This document shows positions 35,021-43,748 of a stretch of 64,000 nucleotides of DNA, piece after piece. Location: contig NZ_SNYQ01000009.1 of NCBI RefSeq assembly GCF_004363295.1, positions 1 to 64,000 on the forward strand, written 5' to 3'. The notes under the pieces are model-generated. The model was not told the DNA's origin. It worked only from the letters and a program-made list of their open reading frames with translations, and searched no databases. The DNA is from Mesocricetibacter intestinalis. Lineage in GTDB: Bacteria > Pseudomonadota > Gammaproteobacteria > Enterobacterales > Pasteurellaceae. The position numbers and the translations under genes were made by a program. Position 1 is the stretch's first letter; each line of letters begins with the position of its first letter.

Positions 35021-36724
35021 TTAATTTATGGTATCGGGTAAAATCACTTTGACTTCGGTACCGCCGCTTGCCCTGTTACTGATACAGAGACTGGCGTTCA
35101 GTTGCCGGCAGCGCTCTTGCATAATGTTCAGGCCGTAATGCCCGGCAGGTTCTTCCAGACTCGGAATACCTATGCCGTCATCTCTGACCAATAATTCGTT
35201 CTCGCCGTCTTCATTGACATGAGCAATAACTTCAATGCAGTTTGCCTCGGCATGTTTAATGGCATTCAGTACCGCTTCGCGGATAATTTGCAGTGCGTGT
35301 ATCAGTTGCTGCGGGTTAAATAGCTGAGAAGGTAGCGCACATTGTAAACATATCGGAATTTCCGTCTGATTACGTAAGGAATCAATCACTTGTTCCAAGG
35401 CTAATTGTAAATTAGCTTCCTGTACCGTCAAGCGGAAAGTGGTTAATAATTCACGCAGCTGAATATAACCGTTACTCAGCGCTTGCTCAAAATCTTGAAT
35501 AATCTGCAGACTTTTTTGTTTTGCATTTTTGTCTTCAAGATTCAAATTATGTTTTAACAGGGTGAGCTGAATGCGCAGGAAAGACAATACCTGAGCGAGC
35601 GAATCATGCAATTCGCGCGCGATAATCGAACGCTCTTCCATCAGTAACAGCTGTTGTTGTTGGCGCTGAGTCTGATGAAAATATAAGGCTCGACCTAACA
35701 ACTGGGCGATATTACTCATGGTGCGCGTATCCGGGCAGGGCAGTCCGGCCTGCCAGCGTAATACGCCGAGTTTATCGCTGCCGATGCTGATGTTTTGCTC
35801 TTGCCAGCTCAGCTTCTCCGCTTCTGCGCCTAAACGGATATTCCAATGTTCCGCCTGGTCGATAATAATTTCGATTACACGCAGATGCTCCGTGGCCATC
35901 ACATGATGCAGAATTTTTTGCAACAGCGCACGGTTGATATCAGTTACGCTTAATTGCTGAGAACAATGATAAAGAATGCTGAGGGCGCGGTTGGTTTGAT
36001 TCAGCTTCTGGGTTTTTTCGTTGACCTTCTGCTCCAGACCGGTATAAAACTTAAACAGCTCCGCGGACATATGGGTAAAGGCTTTGGCCAATGTTCCCAG
36101 CTCATTGTTATTGGTCGTATCCAATTGGATATGGTTAAACTGGCGCATTTGCATCTGCGTACTGGCCTGCACCAGCTGGTGCAGCGGATTCACTACTTTT
36201 CTGCGGGTATACCAGATAACATAGGATACCATTGCCACAATTAACAGCATGGAAAATAGAGTAACCATTACTACCAAGGTCAGTTTTTTCTCGGCGAAGT
36301 TTTGCAGAATATAAACGAAGTTATCCACCTGGGTTACATAGCTGCCTACTTCTTTCCGATAGGCGGCCAGATTGTTCTGGCGCGCATAGGCTTCCATCTT
36401 TCCCCAGCGCCGGATTACGTTATGATAGGCCTGTTTCAGTTCTTGCGGGGCAAAACGCTGACGGGAAATATTCAACAGCGCATTGGAATGCAGGGACAGC
36501 CGGTATTGCGACAGACTCATATCCACCTTTTGCGGCTCATGCTCCATCATATAAATCAGTCGGTATGCCTGCATACGCAGGGAACCGGAAACATTGATCA
36601 GCTCCGCATCGGATTTATTACTTGCCATAATCGCCAGACTGAGAGCCGTGATTATGCCGGAAAAAACAATAATCAGAAACAGATAATGGGCGATACGGGT
36701 TGAAACGGAATGTGTAACCTTCAC
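35021..36724 (-). CDS. narQ: nitrate/nitrite sensor histidine kinase NarQ
   Basis: A 567-aa membrane sensor kinase. Two transmembrane helices (about residues 11-33 and 146-168) flank a periplasmic sensor with the nitrate-binding P-box NVSGSLRMQAYRL (about 44-56). A HAMP linker and a cysteine-poor central GAF-like region follow, then the NarX/NarQ-type H-box ERSIIARELHDSLAQVLSFL and the HATPase segment ending DDGIGIP. It would phosphorylate the response regulator NarP (not in this window) to control nap and dms genes. Its location next to the dms-nap island is consistent with that job. Length equals Haemophilus NarQ as I recall it. Confidence 0.94.
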   Translation of the reverse strand: MKVTHSVSTRIAHYLFLIIVFSGIITALSLAIMASNKSDAELINVSGSLRMQAYRLIYMMEHEPQKVDMSLSQYRLSLHSNALLNISRQRFAPQELKQAYHNVIRRWGKMEAYARQNNLAAYRKEVGSYVTQVDNFVYILQNFAEKKLTLVVMVTLFSMLLIVAMVSYVIWYTRRKVVNPLHQLVQASTQMQMRQFNHIQLDTTNNNELGTLAKAFTHMSAELFKFYTGLEQKVNEKTQKLNQTNRALSILYHCSQQLSVTDINRALLQKILHHVMATEHLRVIEIIIDQAEHWNIRLGAEAEKLSWQEQNISIGSDKLGVLRWQAGLPCPDTRTMSNIAQLLGRALYFHQTQRQQQQLLLMEERSIIARELHDSLAQVLSFLRIQLTLLKHNLNLEDKNAKQKSLQIIQDFEQALSNGYIQLRELLTTFRLTVQEANLQLALEQVIDSLRNQTEIPICLQCALPSQLFNPQQLIHALQIIREAVLNAIKHAEANCIEVIAHVNEDGENELLVRDDGIGIPSLEEPAGHYGLNIMQERCRQLNASLCISNRASGGTEVKVILPDTIN

Positions 36725-36870
36725 GGGAAATCCTATAGCCTAAATTGATGTTTAAACACTGTAAGAGCGTTTATCCGCACGCTTATTATACGTGTTTAAA
36801 GATCTTGGGATAGATTTTTTTGGCCGCCTTATCTTCTTGGTAAAAAATAATTCTTATTATCGCTTATTTA

Positions 36871-36884
36871 TTGATTTCAATCAT
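36871..36884 (+). promoter_or_regulatory. FNR box upstream of the first dmsA-like gene
   Basis: TTGATTTCAATCAT matches the FNR consensus TTGATnnnnATCAA at 9 of 10 specified bases. Its centre is 31 bp from a possible -10 (TGATAG, 36906-36911), the spacing of a class II FNR-activated promoter (site at -41.5). Confidence 0.75.
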
Positions 36885-37000
36885 ATTTATTCGCGTTATT
36901 GCAAATGATAGGGTATTTTCTGATCCAGATCATAGGTAGTTCAGCCGTGCGGTTATTTAATATTGCCCGATTTTAGCAGTAAATAATAGCGGGGAATAAT

Positions 37001-39436
37001 ATGGGTGAGTCTGTTTTCAATCCGACATTGAATCGAAGAAAATTTTTGCAAAGCGCATCACTGGGGGCGGCGGTTGCGGCCGCGGACATCAGTTTACCCT
37101 TTAATGCGATGGCGGCGCCGAAGGAAACGGAAGGCGTAGCGCAAGTAAAGGAGAATAAAAAGGTCTGGGCGGTATGTTCGGTAAACTGCGGCAGTCGTTG
37201 CCCGCTGCGCCTACATGTTCGGAATAATGAAGTGTACCGGGTGGAAACGGATAATATCGGCGACGATCAATATGGTAATCATCAGATCCGCGCCTGCCTG
37301 CGCGGGCGAGCTATGCGACGCAGAATGAATCACCCCGATCGGCTTAATTATCCGATGAAGCGAATCGGCAAACGCGGGGAGGGTAAATTTAAGCGTATCA
37401 GCTGGGACGAAGCCTTGGATACTATTGCGGATAACTTAAAGCGTATCGTCAGAGATTATGGTAATGAAGCGGTTTATTTAAATTATTGTTCCGGTATTGC
37501 GGCCGGAAGCATGACGCGTTCTTCCGCGGTTAATTCCTGCCTTAGCCGTTTAATGAATTGTTACGGCGGATTTTTAAATCAGTACGGAACTTACAGTCGG
37601 GCGCAAATTGCTCGGGCCATGCCCTTTACTTACGGGTCCAATATGGGCAATAGCACCTCCGATATCGCCAATTCAAAGCTGGTGGTTTATTTCGGTAATA
37701 ATCCGGCGGAAACACGAATGAGCGGCGCGGGGATTACTTATCATCTGGAGCAGGCCAGAGAACGTTCTCGGGCGAAAATGATTGTGATTGATCCTCGTTA
37801 TACCGATACGGCGGCAGGGCGCGAAGATGAGTGGATTCCTATCCGACCGGGGACGGACGCCGCATTGGTTTCCGCCATGGCTTATGTGATGATCAATGAA
37901 AACTTGGTGGATCAGGCTTTTCTGGATAAATATTGTATCGGTTATGATGAAAAAACCTTGCCCCCTTCGGCGCCGAAGAATGCCCATTATAAGGCCTATA
38001 TTTTAGGGCAGGGAGAGGACGGCATCGCCAAAACCCCGGCATGGGCGGCGCAGATTACCGCTATTCCGGAACAAACCATTATCCGTCTGGCTAGAGAAAT
38101 CGCTTCAGCCAAACCCTGCTGTATTACCCAGGGTTGGGGGATTCAGCGCCAGTCCAACGGCGAGTTGGCCTGTCGTGCGGTGGCGATGCTGGCAATTTTA
38201 ACCGGTAATGTGGGGATTAACGGCGGGAATTCCGGCGCCAGGGAAAGCACTTTTACCGCACCTATTAAACCGCTGCCGATATTGGATAACCCGGTGAAAA
38301 CCAAAATTCCGGTTTTTCTGTGGACCGATGCCATTGAACGGGGTACGGAAATGACCGCACTTAAAGACGGGGTTCAGGGTAAGGATAAGCTGGAGGTACC
38401 GATCAAGTTCCTCTGGAATTATGCGGGCAATACCATTACCAATCAGCATTCGGACATTAATAGAACCCACCGCATTTTACAGGACGAAAGTAAGTGCGAA
38501 ATGATCGTGGTAATCGAAAACTTTATGACCGATTCGGCTAAATATGCGGATATTTTGCTACCGGATCTGATGACCACGGAACAAGAGGATATTACGCCGA
38601 ATCATTATGCCGGTAATATGGGCTATCTGATTTTCTCGCAAGCTGCGACCACACCGAAGTTTGAGCGTCGTTCCATTTATGATATTACGAGCGATATCGC
38701 CGCACGATTGGGGCGGGATATTTACGATAAATTTACCGAAGGGCGTACTCAGCAGGAATGGCTGCAATATCTTTATGCCCAAACTCGGGAGAAAAATCCT
38801 TTTATGCCGGAATACGAGGAAGTGAAAAAGGCCGGCATCTATAAAATGAAAGATCCCCAAGGGCATTATGTGGCCTATAAGGAATTCCGCGAGGATCCGG
38901 AAAATCACCCGCTGAAAACCCCCTCCGGAAAAATCGAGATTTATTCGGAACGCTTAGCTCAAATTGCCGCCAGCTGGGAGCTGGATCAGCAATCGGTTGT
39001 TCATCCGCTGCCCATTTATCATGCCGGCTTTAACGGCGTTGATGATCCGAAACGCGACAGCTATCCTTTTCAGCTTATCGGCTTCCACCATAAAGGCCGT
39101 ACTCATTCCAGTTATGCAAATATCGACTGGTTGCAAGCGGCCTGTCCTCAGGAACTGTGGATGAATCCCATTGATGCCCAAAATTATCATCTGAAGGACG
39201 GCGATATGGTACGGGTATTTAATGAAATCGGCGAAACCCGCCTGCCGGTTAAGGTTACCCCGCGTATTATGCCGGGGGTACTGGCCATGGGGCAGGGCGC
39301 CTGGCATAAGGCGAATATGTGGGGGGATCGGGTAGATCACGCCGGCTCCATTAATGTGCTTACCACTCAGCGCCCGTCGCCGCTGGCAAAGGGGAATCCT
39401 CAGCATTCCAATTTGGTTCAGGTGGAAAAATTATAG
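37001..39436 (+). CDS. DMSO-reductase-family molybdoenzyme catalytic subunit, YnfE/YnfF-like
   Basis: An 811-aa Mo-bisPGD oxidoreductase with a twin-arginine signal (NRRKFLQSASLGAAVAAADI, residues 11-30). The N-terminal [4Fe-4S] motif CSVNCGSRC begins at Cys59, and the Mo region MTRSSAVN (Ser174/175) is unlike the MTxSWPP of true DmsA. Downstream segments (SAKYADILLPDLMTTEQEDI, TPSGKIEIYSERLAQIA) resemble E. coli YnfE/YnfF, linked to selenate and S/N-oxide reduction. It has its own FNR-type promoter and terminator and no B or C subunit of its own, so it probably uses the dmsBC products encoded after dmsA. Confidence 0.88.
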   Translation: MGESVFNPTLNRRKFLQSASLGAAVAAADISLPFNAMAAPKETEGVAQVKENKKVWAVCSVNCGSRCPLRLHVRNNEVYRVETDNIGDDQYGNHQIRACLRGRAMRRRMNHPDRLNYPMKRIGKRGEGKFKRISWDEALDTIADNLKRIVRDYGNEAVYLNYCSGIAAGSMTRSSAVNSCLSRLMNCYGGFLNQYGTYSRAQIARAMPFTYGSNMGNSTSDIANSKLVVYFGNNPAETRMSGAGITYHLEQARERSRAKMIVIDPRYTDTAAGREDEWIPIRPGTDAALVSAMAYVMINENLVDQAFLDKYCIGYDEKTLPPSAPKNAHYKAYILGQGEDGIAKTPAWAAQITAIPEQTIIRLAREIASAKPCCITQGWGIQRQSNGELACRAVAMLAILTGNVGINGGNSGARESTFTAPIKPLPILDNPVKTKIPVFLWTDAIERGTEMTALKDGVQGKDKLEVPIKFLWNYAGNTITNQHSDINRTHRILQDESKCEMIVVIENFMTDSAKYADILLPDLMTTEQEDITPNHYAGNMGYLIFSQAATTPKFERRSIYDITSDIAARLGRDIYDKFTEGRTQQEWLQYLYAQTREKNPFMPEYEEVKKAGIYKMKDPQGHYVAYKEFREDPENHPLKTPSGKIEIYSERLAQIAASWELDQQSVVHPLPIYHAGFNGVDDPKRDSYPFQLIGFHHKGRTHSSYANIDWLQAACPQELWMNPIDAQNYHLKDGDMVRVFNEIGETRLPVKVTPRIMPGVLAMGQGAWHKANMWGDRVDHAGSINVLTTQRPSPLAKGNPQHSNLVQVEKL

Positions 39437-39455
39437 TGGCACGGAGGTTGCCTAT

Positions 39456-39483
39456 AAAAGCGGTGAGGTATCACCGCTTTTTC
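39456..39483 (+). terminator. terminator after the YnfE/F-like gene
   Basis: AAAAGCGGTGA (39456-39466) pairs with TCACCGCTTTT (39471-39481) around GGTA, followed by T residues. It separates this gene from the downstream dmsA unit. Confidence 0.88.
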
Positions 39484-39685
39484 TTATGCTTGCTCGGCGC
39501 TAGTAATAAAAAATAAGAAAAAAATCACCGCACTTTTAGTTTATAGCGAGGGCGGCTAAATCTCCTCGCTCCTCAAGCTAACAACGGAATTAAAGGGGCT
39601 TGTTTGCTTTTTCGACAGATAAGGGTGATTTTTCGAACCATCTTCCTTTATGTGATGTAAATTATTCTCATTACCATTTAACTAT

Positions 39686-39699
39686 TTGATTTAAATCGC
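39686..39699 (+). promoter_or_regulatory. upstream FNR-like box of dmsA
   Basis: TTGATTTAAATCGC matches 8 of 10 specified FNR bases. It is 20 bp (about two helical turns) upstream of a better FNR box, so the two sites face the same side of the DNA. Confidence 0.5.
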
Positions 39700-39705
39700 A
39701 TTTTA

Positions 39706-39719
39706 TTGATTTGTATCAT
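39706..39719 (+). promoter_or_regulatory. FNR box of dmsA
   Basis: TTGATTTGTATCAT matches 9 of 10 specified FNR bases. A plausible -10 (CTTAAT, 39742-39747) lies about 32 bp from its centre, close to the class II arrangement. Confidence 0.7.
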
Positions 39720-39788
39720 GGACATTCTCTTCGATTTAGCGCTTAATTAGGGCCGCTCAATTTACTTTCACAGAGCATGGGGAAAGAT

Positions 39789-42218
39789 ATGGATAAATCA
39801 ATTTTTAATCCGAATTTACATAGAAGAAAATTTTTAAAAGCCACTTCAGTGGGTGCGGCGGTTGCGGCGGCGGATATCAGCCTGCCTTTTAACGCCATGG
39901 CGGCGGAAACAATGCCGGCTGTATCCGAAAGCGACGAAAAAGTGGTGTGGAGCGCCTGTACGGTAAACTGCGGCAGCCGCTGTCCGTTAAGAATGCACGT
40001 TAAGGATAATAAGATCCTGTATGTGGAAACGGACAATACCGGCAGCGATACTTATAATCTCGATCATCAGGTTCGCGCCTGCTTGCGCGGACGTTCTATG
40101 CGACGCCGAGTGTATAACCCGGATCGCCTCAAATACCCGATGAAACGGGTGGGTAAACGCGGCGAAGGTAAATTTAAACGCATCAGCTGGGATGAGGCCT
40201 TAAGCGAAATCGCCGAATCTCTGCGTAAAAATATCGCCGCATACGGTAATGAAAGTATTTATCTGAATTACGGTACAGGTACGTTGGGCGGCACCATGAC
40301 CAAATCCTGGCCGCCGGCATCTACCATGTTGGCTCGCTTTATGAACTGCATCGGCGGTTATTTGAATCACTACGGCGACTACAGTACCGCACAGATTGCC
40401 GTGGGTCTGGATTATACCTATGGCGGCGGCTGGGCGATGGGTAACGGCATGGCGGATATTCAGAATACCAAATTAGTGGTGTTATTCGGTAATAATCCGG
40501 CGGAAACCCGCATGAGCGGCGGCGGTCTGACCTATTGTATCGAGCAGGCCAGAGAACGTTCCAATGCCAGAATGATTATTATCGATCCGCGTTATACCGA
40601 TACAGGTGCGGGACGGGAAGACGAATGGATTCCGATTCGTCCGGGTACGGATGCGGCTCTTTGTTCCGCTCTGGCCTATGTGCTAATTACCGAAAATATG
40701 GTGGATCAGCCTTTCTTAGATAAATACTGTGTGGGTTACGACGAGAAAACCCTGCCGGCCGATGCGCCGAAAAACGGCCATTATAAAGCCTATATTTTAG
40801 GTCAGGGCGAAGACGGTATTGCGAAAACACCGGAATGGGCGGAAAAAATCACGGGGATTCCGCAAGAGCGTATTATTAAACTGGCGCGTGAAATCGGCCA
40901 GACCAAACCGGTATATATTTCCCAGGGCTGGGGACCGCAGCGTCGCAGTAACGGCGAACTGATTTCTCGCGCCATTGCCATGCTGCCGATTTTAACCGGC
41001 AACGTAGGTATTAGCGGCGGTAACACAGGTGCGCGCGAAAGTACCTATTCGGTACCTTTTGTACGTATGCCGACCCTGAGTAACCCGGTAAAAGCCAGTA
41101 TCCCGATGTTTATGTGGACGGATGCGATTTTCCGCGCCCATGAAATGACGGCGACAACGGACGGTATCCGCGGGGTAGAACGTTTAACTTCACCAATTAA
41201 GGTGATCTGGAATTACGCCAGTAACTGTCTGATTAATCAACATTCCGATATTAATCGTACGCACCAGATTTTACAGGACGAAACACAGTGCGAAATGATC
41301 ATCACCATTGATAACCATATGACGCCGACGGCAAAATACAGCGATATTCTCCTGCCGGATTGTACCGCTTCGGAACAGATGGACTTCTGTCTTGATGCTT
41401 TTGTCGCCAATATGGCCTATGTGATTTTCGCCGATCAGGTCATCAAACCTTCTTTCGAATGCCGCAATATCTACGATATGTTAACGGCGTTGGCAGAGAA
41501 AATGGGGGTTAAACAGCAGTTTACCGAAGGACGCACTCAGGAAGAATGGTTGCGCCATATTTATGCTCAATCTCGCGAGAAATTACCGGAATTACCGAGT
41601 TTTGAGGAATTCAGACAGCAGGGCATCTTCAAAAAAGTCAGCCCGAAAGGTTTCTATATCGCCTATAAGGATTTCCGTGATAATCCTGAGGCTAATCCGC
41701 TGGATACGCCGACGGGTAAAATCGAAATCTATTCTTCCCGACTGGCGGAAATTGCCAAAACCTGGGATCTGAAACAAGATGAGGTTATCCATCCTCTGCC
41801 GGTACATGCGGACAGCTTCGAGCATTATGGCGATCCGCTGATGGAAAAATATCCGTTGCAGTTGACCGGTTTCCATTACAAGGCCCGCACCCATTCCACC
41901 TATGGTAATGTGGACGTATTAAAAGCGGCCAACCCGCAGGAACTCTGGATCAACCCGGTAGATGCACGAGCGCGCGGCATTGAAGACGGCGATCTTATCC
42001 GTATCTTTAACGATCGCGGCGAAGTACGGATTCATGCCAAGGTAACCCCGCGTATTATTCCGAATGTGATTGCTTTGGGCGAAGGGGCTTGGCATGCACC
42101 GGATAATAATCAGGTGGATCATGCCGGCTGCATCAACGTCCTTACCACCCAGCGTCCTTCACCGCTGGCGAAGGGTAACCCGCAGCATTCGAATTTAGTT
42201 CAGGTTGAAAAAGTTTAA
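39789..42218 (+). CDS. dmsA: anaerobic dimethyl sulfoxide reductase catalytic subunit A
   Basis: An 809-aa Mo-bisPGD enzyme that reduces DMSO and related S- and N-oxides. The twin-arginine signal (HRRKFLKATSVGAAVAAADI, residues 11-30) is followed by the [4Fe-4S] motif starting CTVNCGSRC (Cys57) and the Mo-ligand Ser173 in GTMTKSWPPAST, as in E. coli DmsA. DILLPDCTASEQMDF is also DmsA-like. An ATG at 39777 is in frame; 39789 was chosen because MDKSIFNPNL aligns with the MGESVFNPTL start of the preceding paralogue. It heads dmsABC and stops 10 nt before dmsB. Confidence 0.96.
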   Translation: MDKSIFNPNLHRRKFLKATSVGAAVAAADISLPFNAMAAETMPAVSESDEKVVWSACTVNCGSRCPLRMHVKDNKILYVETDNTGSDTYNLDHQVRACLRGRSMRRRVYNPDRLKYPMKRVGKRGEGKFKRISWDEALSEIAESLRKNIAAYGNESIYLNYGTGTLGGTMTKSWPPASTMLARFMNCIGGYLNHYGDYSTAQIAVGLDYTYGGGWAMGNGMADIQNTKLVVLFGNNPAETRMSGGGLTYCIEQARERSNARMIIIDPRYTDTGAGREDEWIPIRPGTDAALCSALAYVLITENMVDQPFLDKYCVGYDEKTLPADAPKNGHYKAYILGQGEDGIAKTPEWAEKITGIPQERIIKLAREIGQTKPVYISQGWGPQRRSNGELISRAIAMLPILTGNVGISGGNTGARESTYSVPFVRMPTLSNPVKASIPMFMWTDAIFRAHEMTATTDGIRGVERLTSPIKVIWNYASNCLINQHSDINRTHQILQDETQCEMIITIDNHMTPTAKYSDILLPDCTASEQMDFCLDAFVANMAYVIFADQVIKPSFECRNIYDMLTALAEKMGVKQQFTEGRTQEEWLRHIYAQSREKLPELPSFEEFRQQGIFKKVSPKGFYIAYKDFRDNPEANPLDTPTGKIEIYSSRLAEIAKTWDLKQDEVIHPLPVHADSFEHYGDPLMEKYPLQLTGFHYKARTHSTYGNVDVLKAANPQELWINPVDARARGIEDGDLIRIFNDRGEVRIHAKVTPRIIPNVIALGEGAWHAPDNNQVDHAGCINVLTTQRPSPLAKGNPQHSNLVQVEKV

Positions 42219-42228
42219 GGAGTAAGGG

Positions 42229-42849
42229 ATGAGCGAACAATACGGCTTTTATTTTGACTCGGAACGTTGCACCGGCTGTAAGACCTGTGAACTGGCCTGT
42301 AAAGATTATAAAGATCTGGGTACCGATGTGAATTTCCGGCGGATTTACGAATATGCGGGAGGCGAATGGCAACAGCAGGCGAACGGCTGCTGGAATCAGA
42401 ACGTCTTCGCCTATTACCTGTCTATTTCCTGCAACCATTGCGATAATCCGGCTTGTACCAAGGTTTGTCCGACCGGTGCCATGCACAAGAACGAAGACGG
42501 TTTCGTTATTGTTAATGAAGATACCTGTATCGGCTGTCGCTATTGCCATATGGCCTGTCCGTACGATGCACCGCAATATGATGCGGCAAAAGGACATATG
42601 ACCAAATGCGACGGTTGCTACTCACGCGTAAAAGCGGGGCAAAAACCGATTTGTGTGGAGGCCTGCCCGCTGCGTGCGTTGGACTTCGCTCCAATCGAAG
42701 AGCTGCGCGCCAAATATGGTGATATTGCTGCAGTAGCGCCGCTGCCGCCGCAGGAATATACCCAACCAAATCTGGTGGTGAAACCGAATAAAAACAGCCG
42801 CCCGAGCGGAGATACCAGCGGTTTCTTAGCAAATCCGAGAGAGGTATAA
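42229..42849 (+). CDS. dmsB: DMSO reductase iron-sulfur subunit B
   Basis: A 206-aa ferredoxin-like electron-transfer subunit with four [4Fe-4S] cysteine groups: CTGCKTCELACKDYKDL (about residues 16-32), CNHCDNPACTKVCPTGAM, CIGCRYCHMACPYDAP and CDGCYSRVKAGQKPICVEACPLRAL. It carries electrons from DmsC to DmsA. Shine-Dalgarno AAGGAGTAAGGG precedes the start. It is coupled to dmsC (1-nt gap after the stop) and could also serve the YnfE/F-like subunit encoded upstream. Confidence 0.97.
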   Translation: MSEQYGFYFDSERCTGCKTCELACKDYKDLGTDVNFRRIYEYAGGEWQQQANGCWNQNVFAYYLSISCNHCDNPACTKVCPTGAMHKNEDGFVIVNEDTCIGCRYCHMACPYDAPQYDAAKGHMTKCDGCYSRVKAGQKPICVEACPLRALDFAPIEELRAKYGDIAAVAPLPPQEYTQPNLVVKPNKNSRPSGDTSGFLANPREV

Positions 42850-42850
42850 G

Positions 42851-43675
42851 ATGAACGGATTACATGAATTGCCTTTAGTGGTATTTACGGTGCTAGCCCA
42901 ATCGGCGGTCGGCGCATTTTTACTGATGAGCCTGGTATTATGGCGCAGCGAAAGTGCGGAGCAAGCTCGCTCCGTACATCGCGGAATGTTTTTGCTACTG
43001 GCTTTATTGGCCATCGGTTTTATCGCCTCGGTAATGCACCTTGGTTCGCCGTTACGTGCCTTTAACTCACTGAACCGGGTGGGTGAATCCATGCTTAGTA
43101 ATGAGATTGCCAGCGGCGCCTTGTTTTTTGCCGTTGCCGGTCTTTACTGGCTGTTGGCGATTTTAAATAAAATGCCGCCGTTGCTCGGCAAAGTCTGGTT
43201 GCTTATAGGCGCGGTTTGCGGTTTGGTATTTATGGTGATGATGCAGGGCGTCTATCGTATCGATACGGTACCGACCTGGGACAACGCCTTTACCGCCTGG
43301 AATTTTTATCTGACCCTGCTTATCGGCGGTAGCGCCCTCGGCTATGCCCTGTTTTGCCGCGGACAGGCGGGTTATGCCTGGGTACCTAAGCTATTAAGCT
43401 TAGGAATTCTGCTGGCGGCGATTGTGGCGGTCTATCAAGGCTTCCGTTTAAGCGGGATTCATTCTTCCGTGCAGCAGGCGGCGGCACTGGTTCCGGATTT
43501 CGCCGTACTGACTGCCCTGCGCCTGATTTGTCTGGCTTTAGGCGCCTTGTTGTTGCGTCGCACTAATTTAGCCTTATCCCTTTTGGCGGTAGTATTGGTG
43601 TTGGGCGGCGAAATGTTAGGCAGAACCCTGTTCTATGCGTTACATATGACGGTTGGAACCGCAGTGGCCGGTTAA
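42851..43675 (+). CDS. dmsC: DMSO reductase membrane anchor subunit C
   Basis: A 274-aa polytopic membrane protein of the DmsC family with about eight hydrophobic helices. It anchors DmsAB in the inner membrane and oxidises menaquinol. It includes the family stretch MHLGSPLRAFNSLNRVGESMLSNE (about residues 57-80), whose His is near the quinol site in E. coli DmsC, and TWDNAFTAWNFY. It is followed by a USS inverted pair and dmsD. Confidence 0.95.
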   Translation: MNGLHELPLVVFTVLAQSAVGAFLLMSLVLWRSESAEQARSVHRGMFLLLALLAIGFIASVMHLGSPLRAFNSLNRVGESMLSNEIASGALFFAVAGLYWLLAILNKMPPLLGKVWLLIGAVCGLVFMVMMQGVYRIDTVPTWDNAFTAWNFYLTLLIGGSALGYALFCRGQAGYAWVPKLLSLGILLAAIVAVYQGFRLSGIHSSVQQAAALVPDFAVLTALRLICLALGALLLRRTNLALSLLAVVLVLGGEMLGRTLFYALHMTVGTAVAG

Positions 43676-43692
43676 AAAAATCATAAAAAACA

Positions 43693-43725
43693 ACCGCACT
43701 TTTGGCGATAGGCTAAAAGTGCGGT
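43693..43725 (-). repeat. USS inverted pair between dmsC and dmsD
   Basis: ACCGCACTTTT (43693-43703) and AAAAGTGCGGT (43715-43725) form an 11-bp stem. On the plus strand no T run follows, so dmsD is probably still co-transcribed. On the minus strand a T-rich stretch follows, so it could stop antisense transcription. Confidence 0.75.
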
Positions 43726-43748
43726 CATAATTAACGGAGTTTTTAGTT

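Larger units (their letters stand above)
39484..39788. other. intergenic regulatory region before dmsA
   Basis: About 305 bases with a reverse-orientation USS near 39527, two FNR-like boxes at 39686-39699 and 39706-39719 (listed separately), and no credible gene. Confidence 0.6.
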
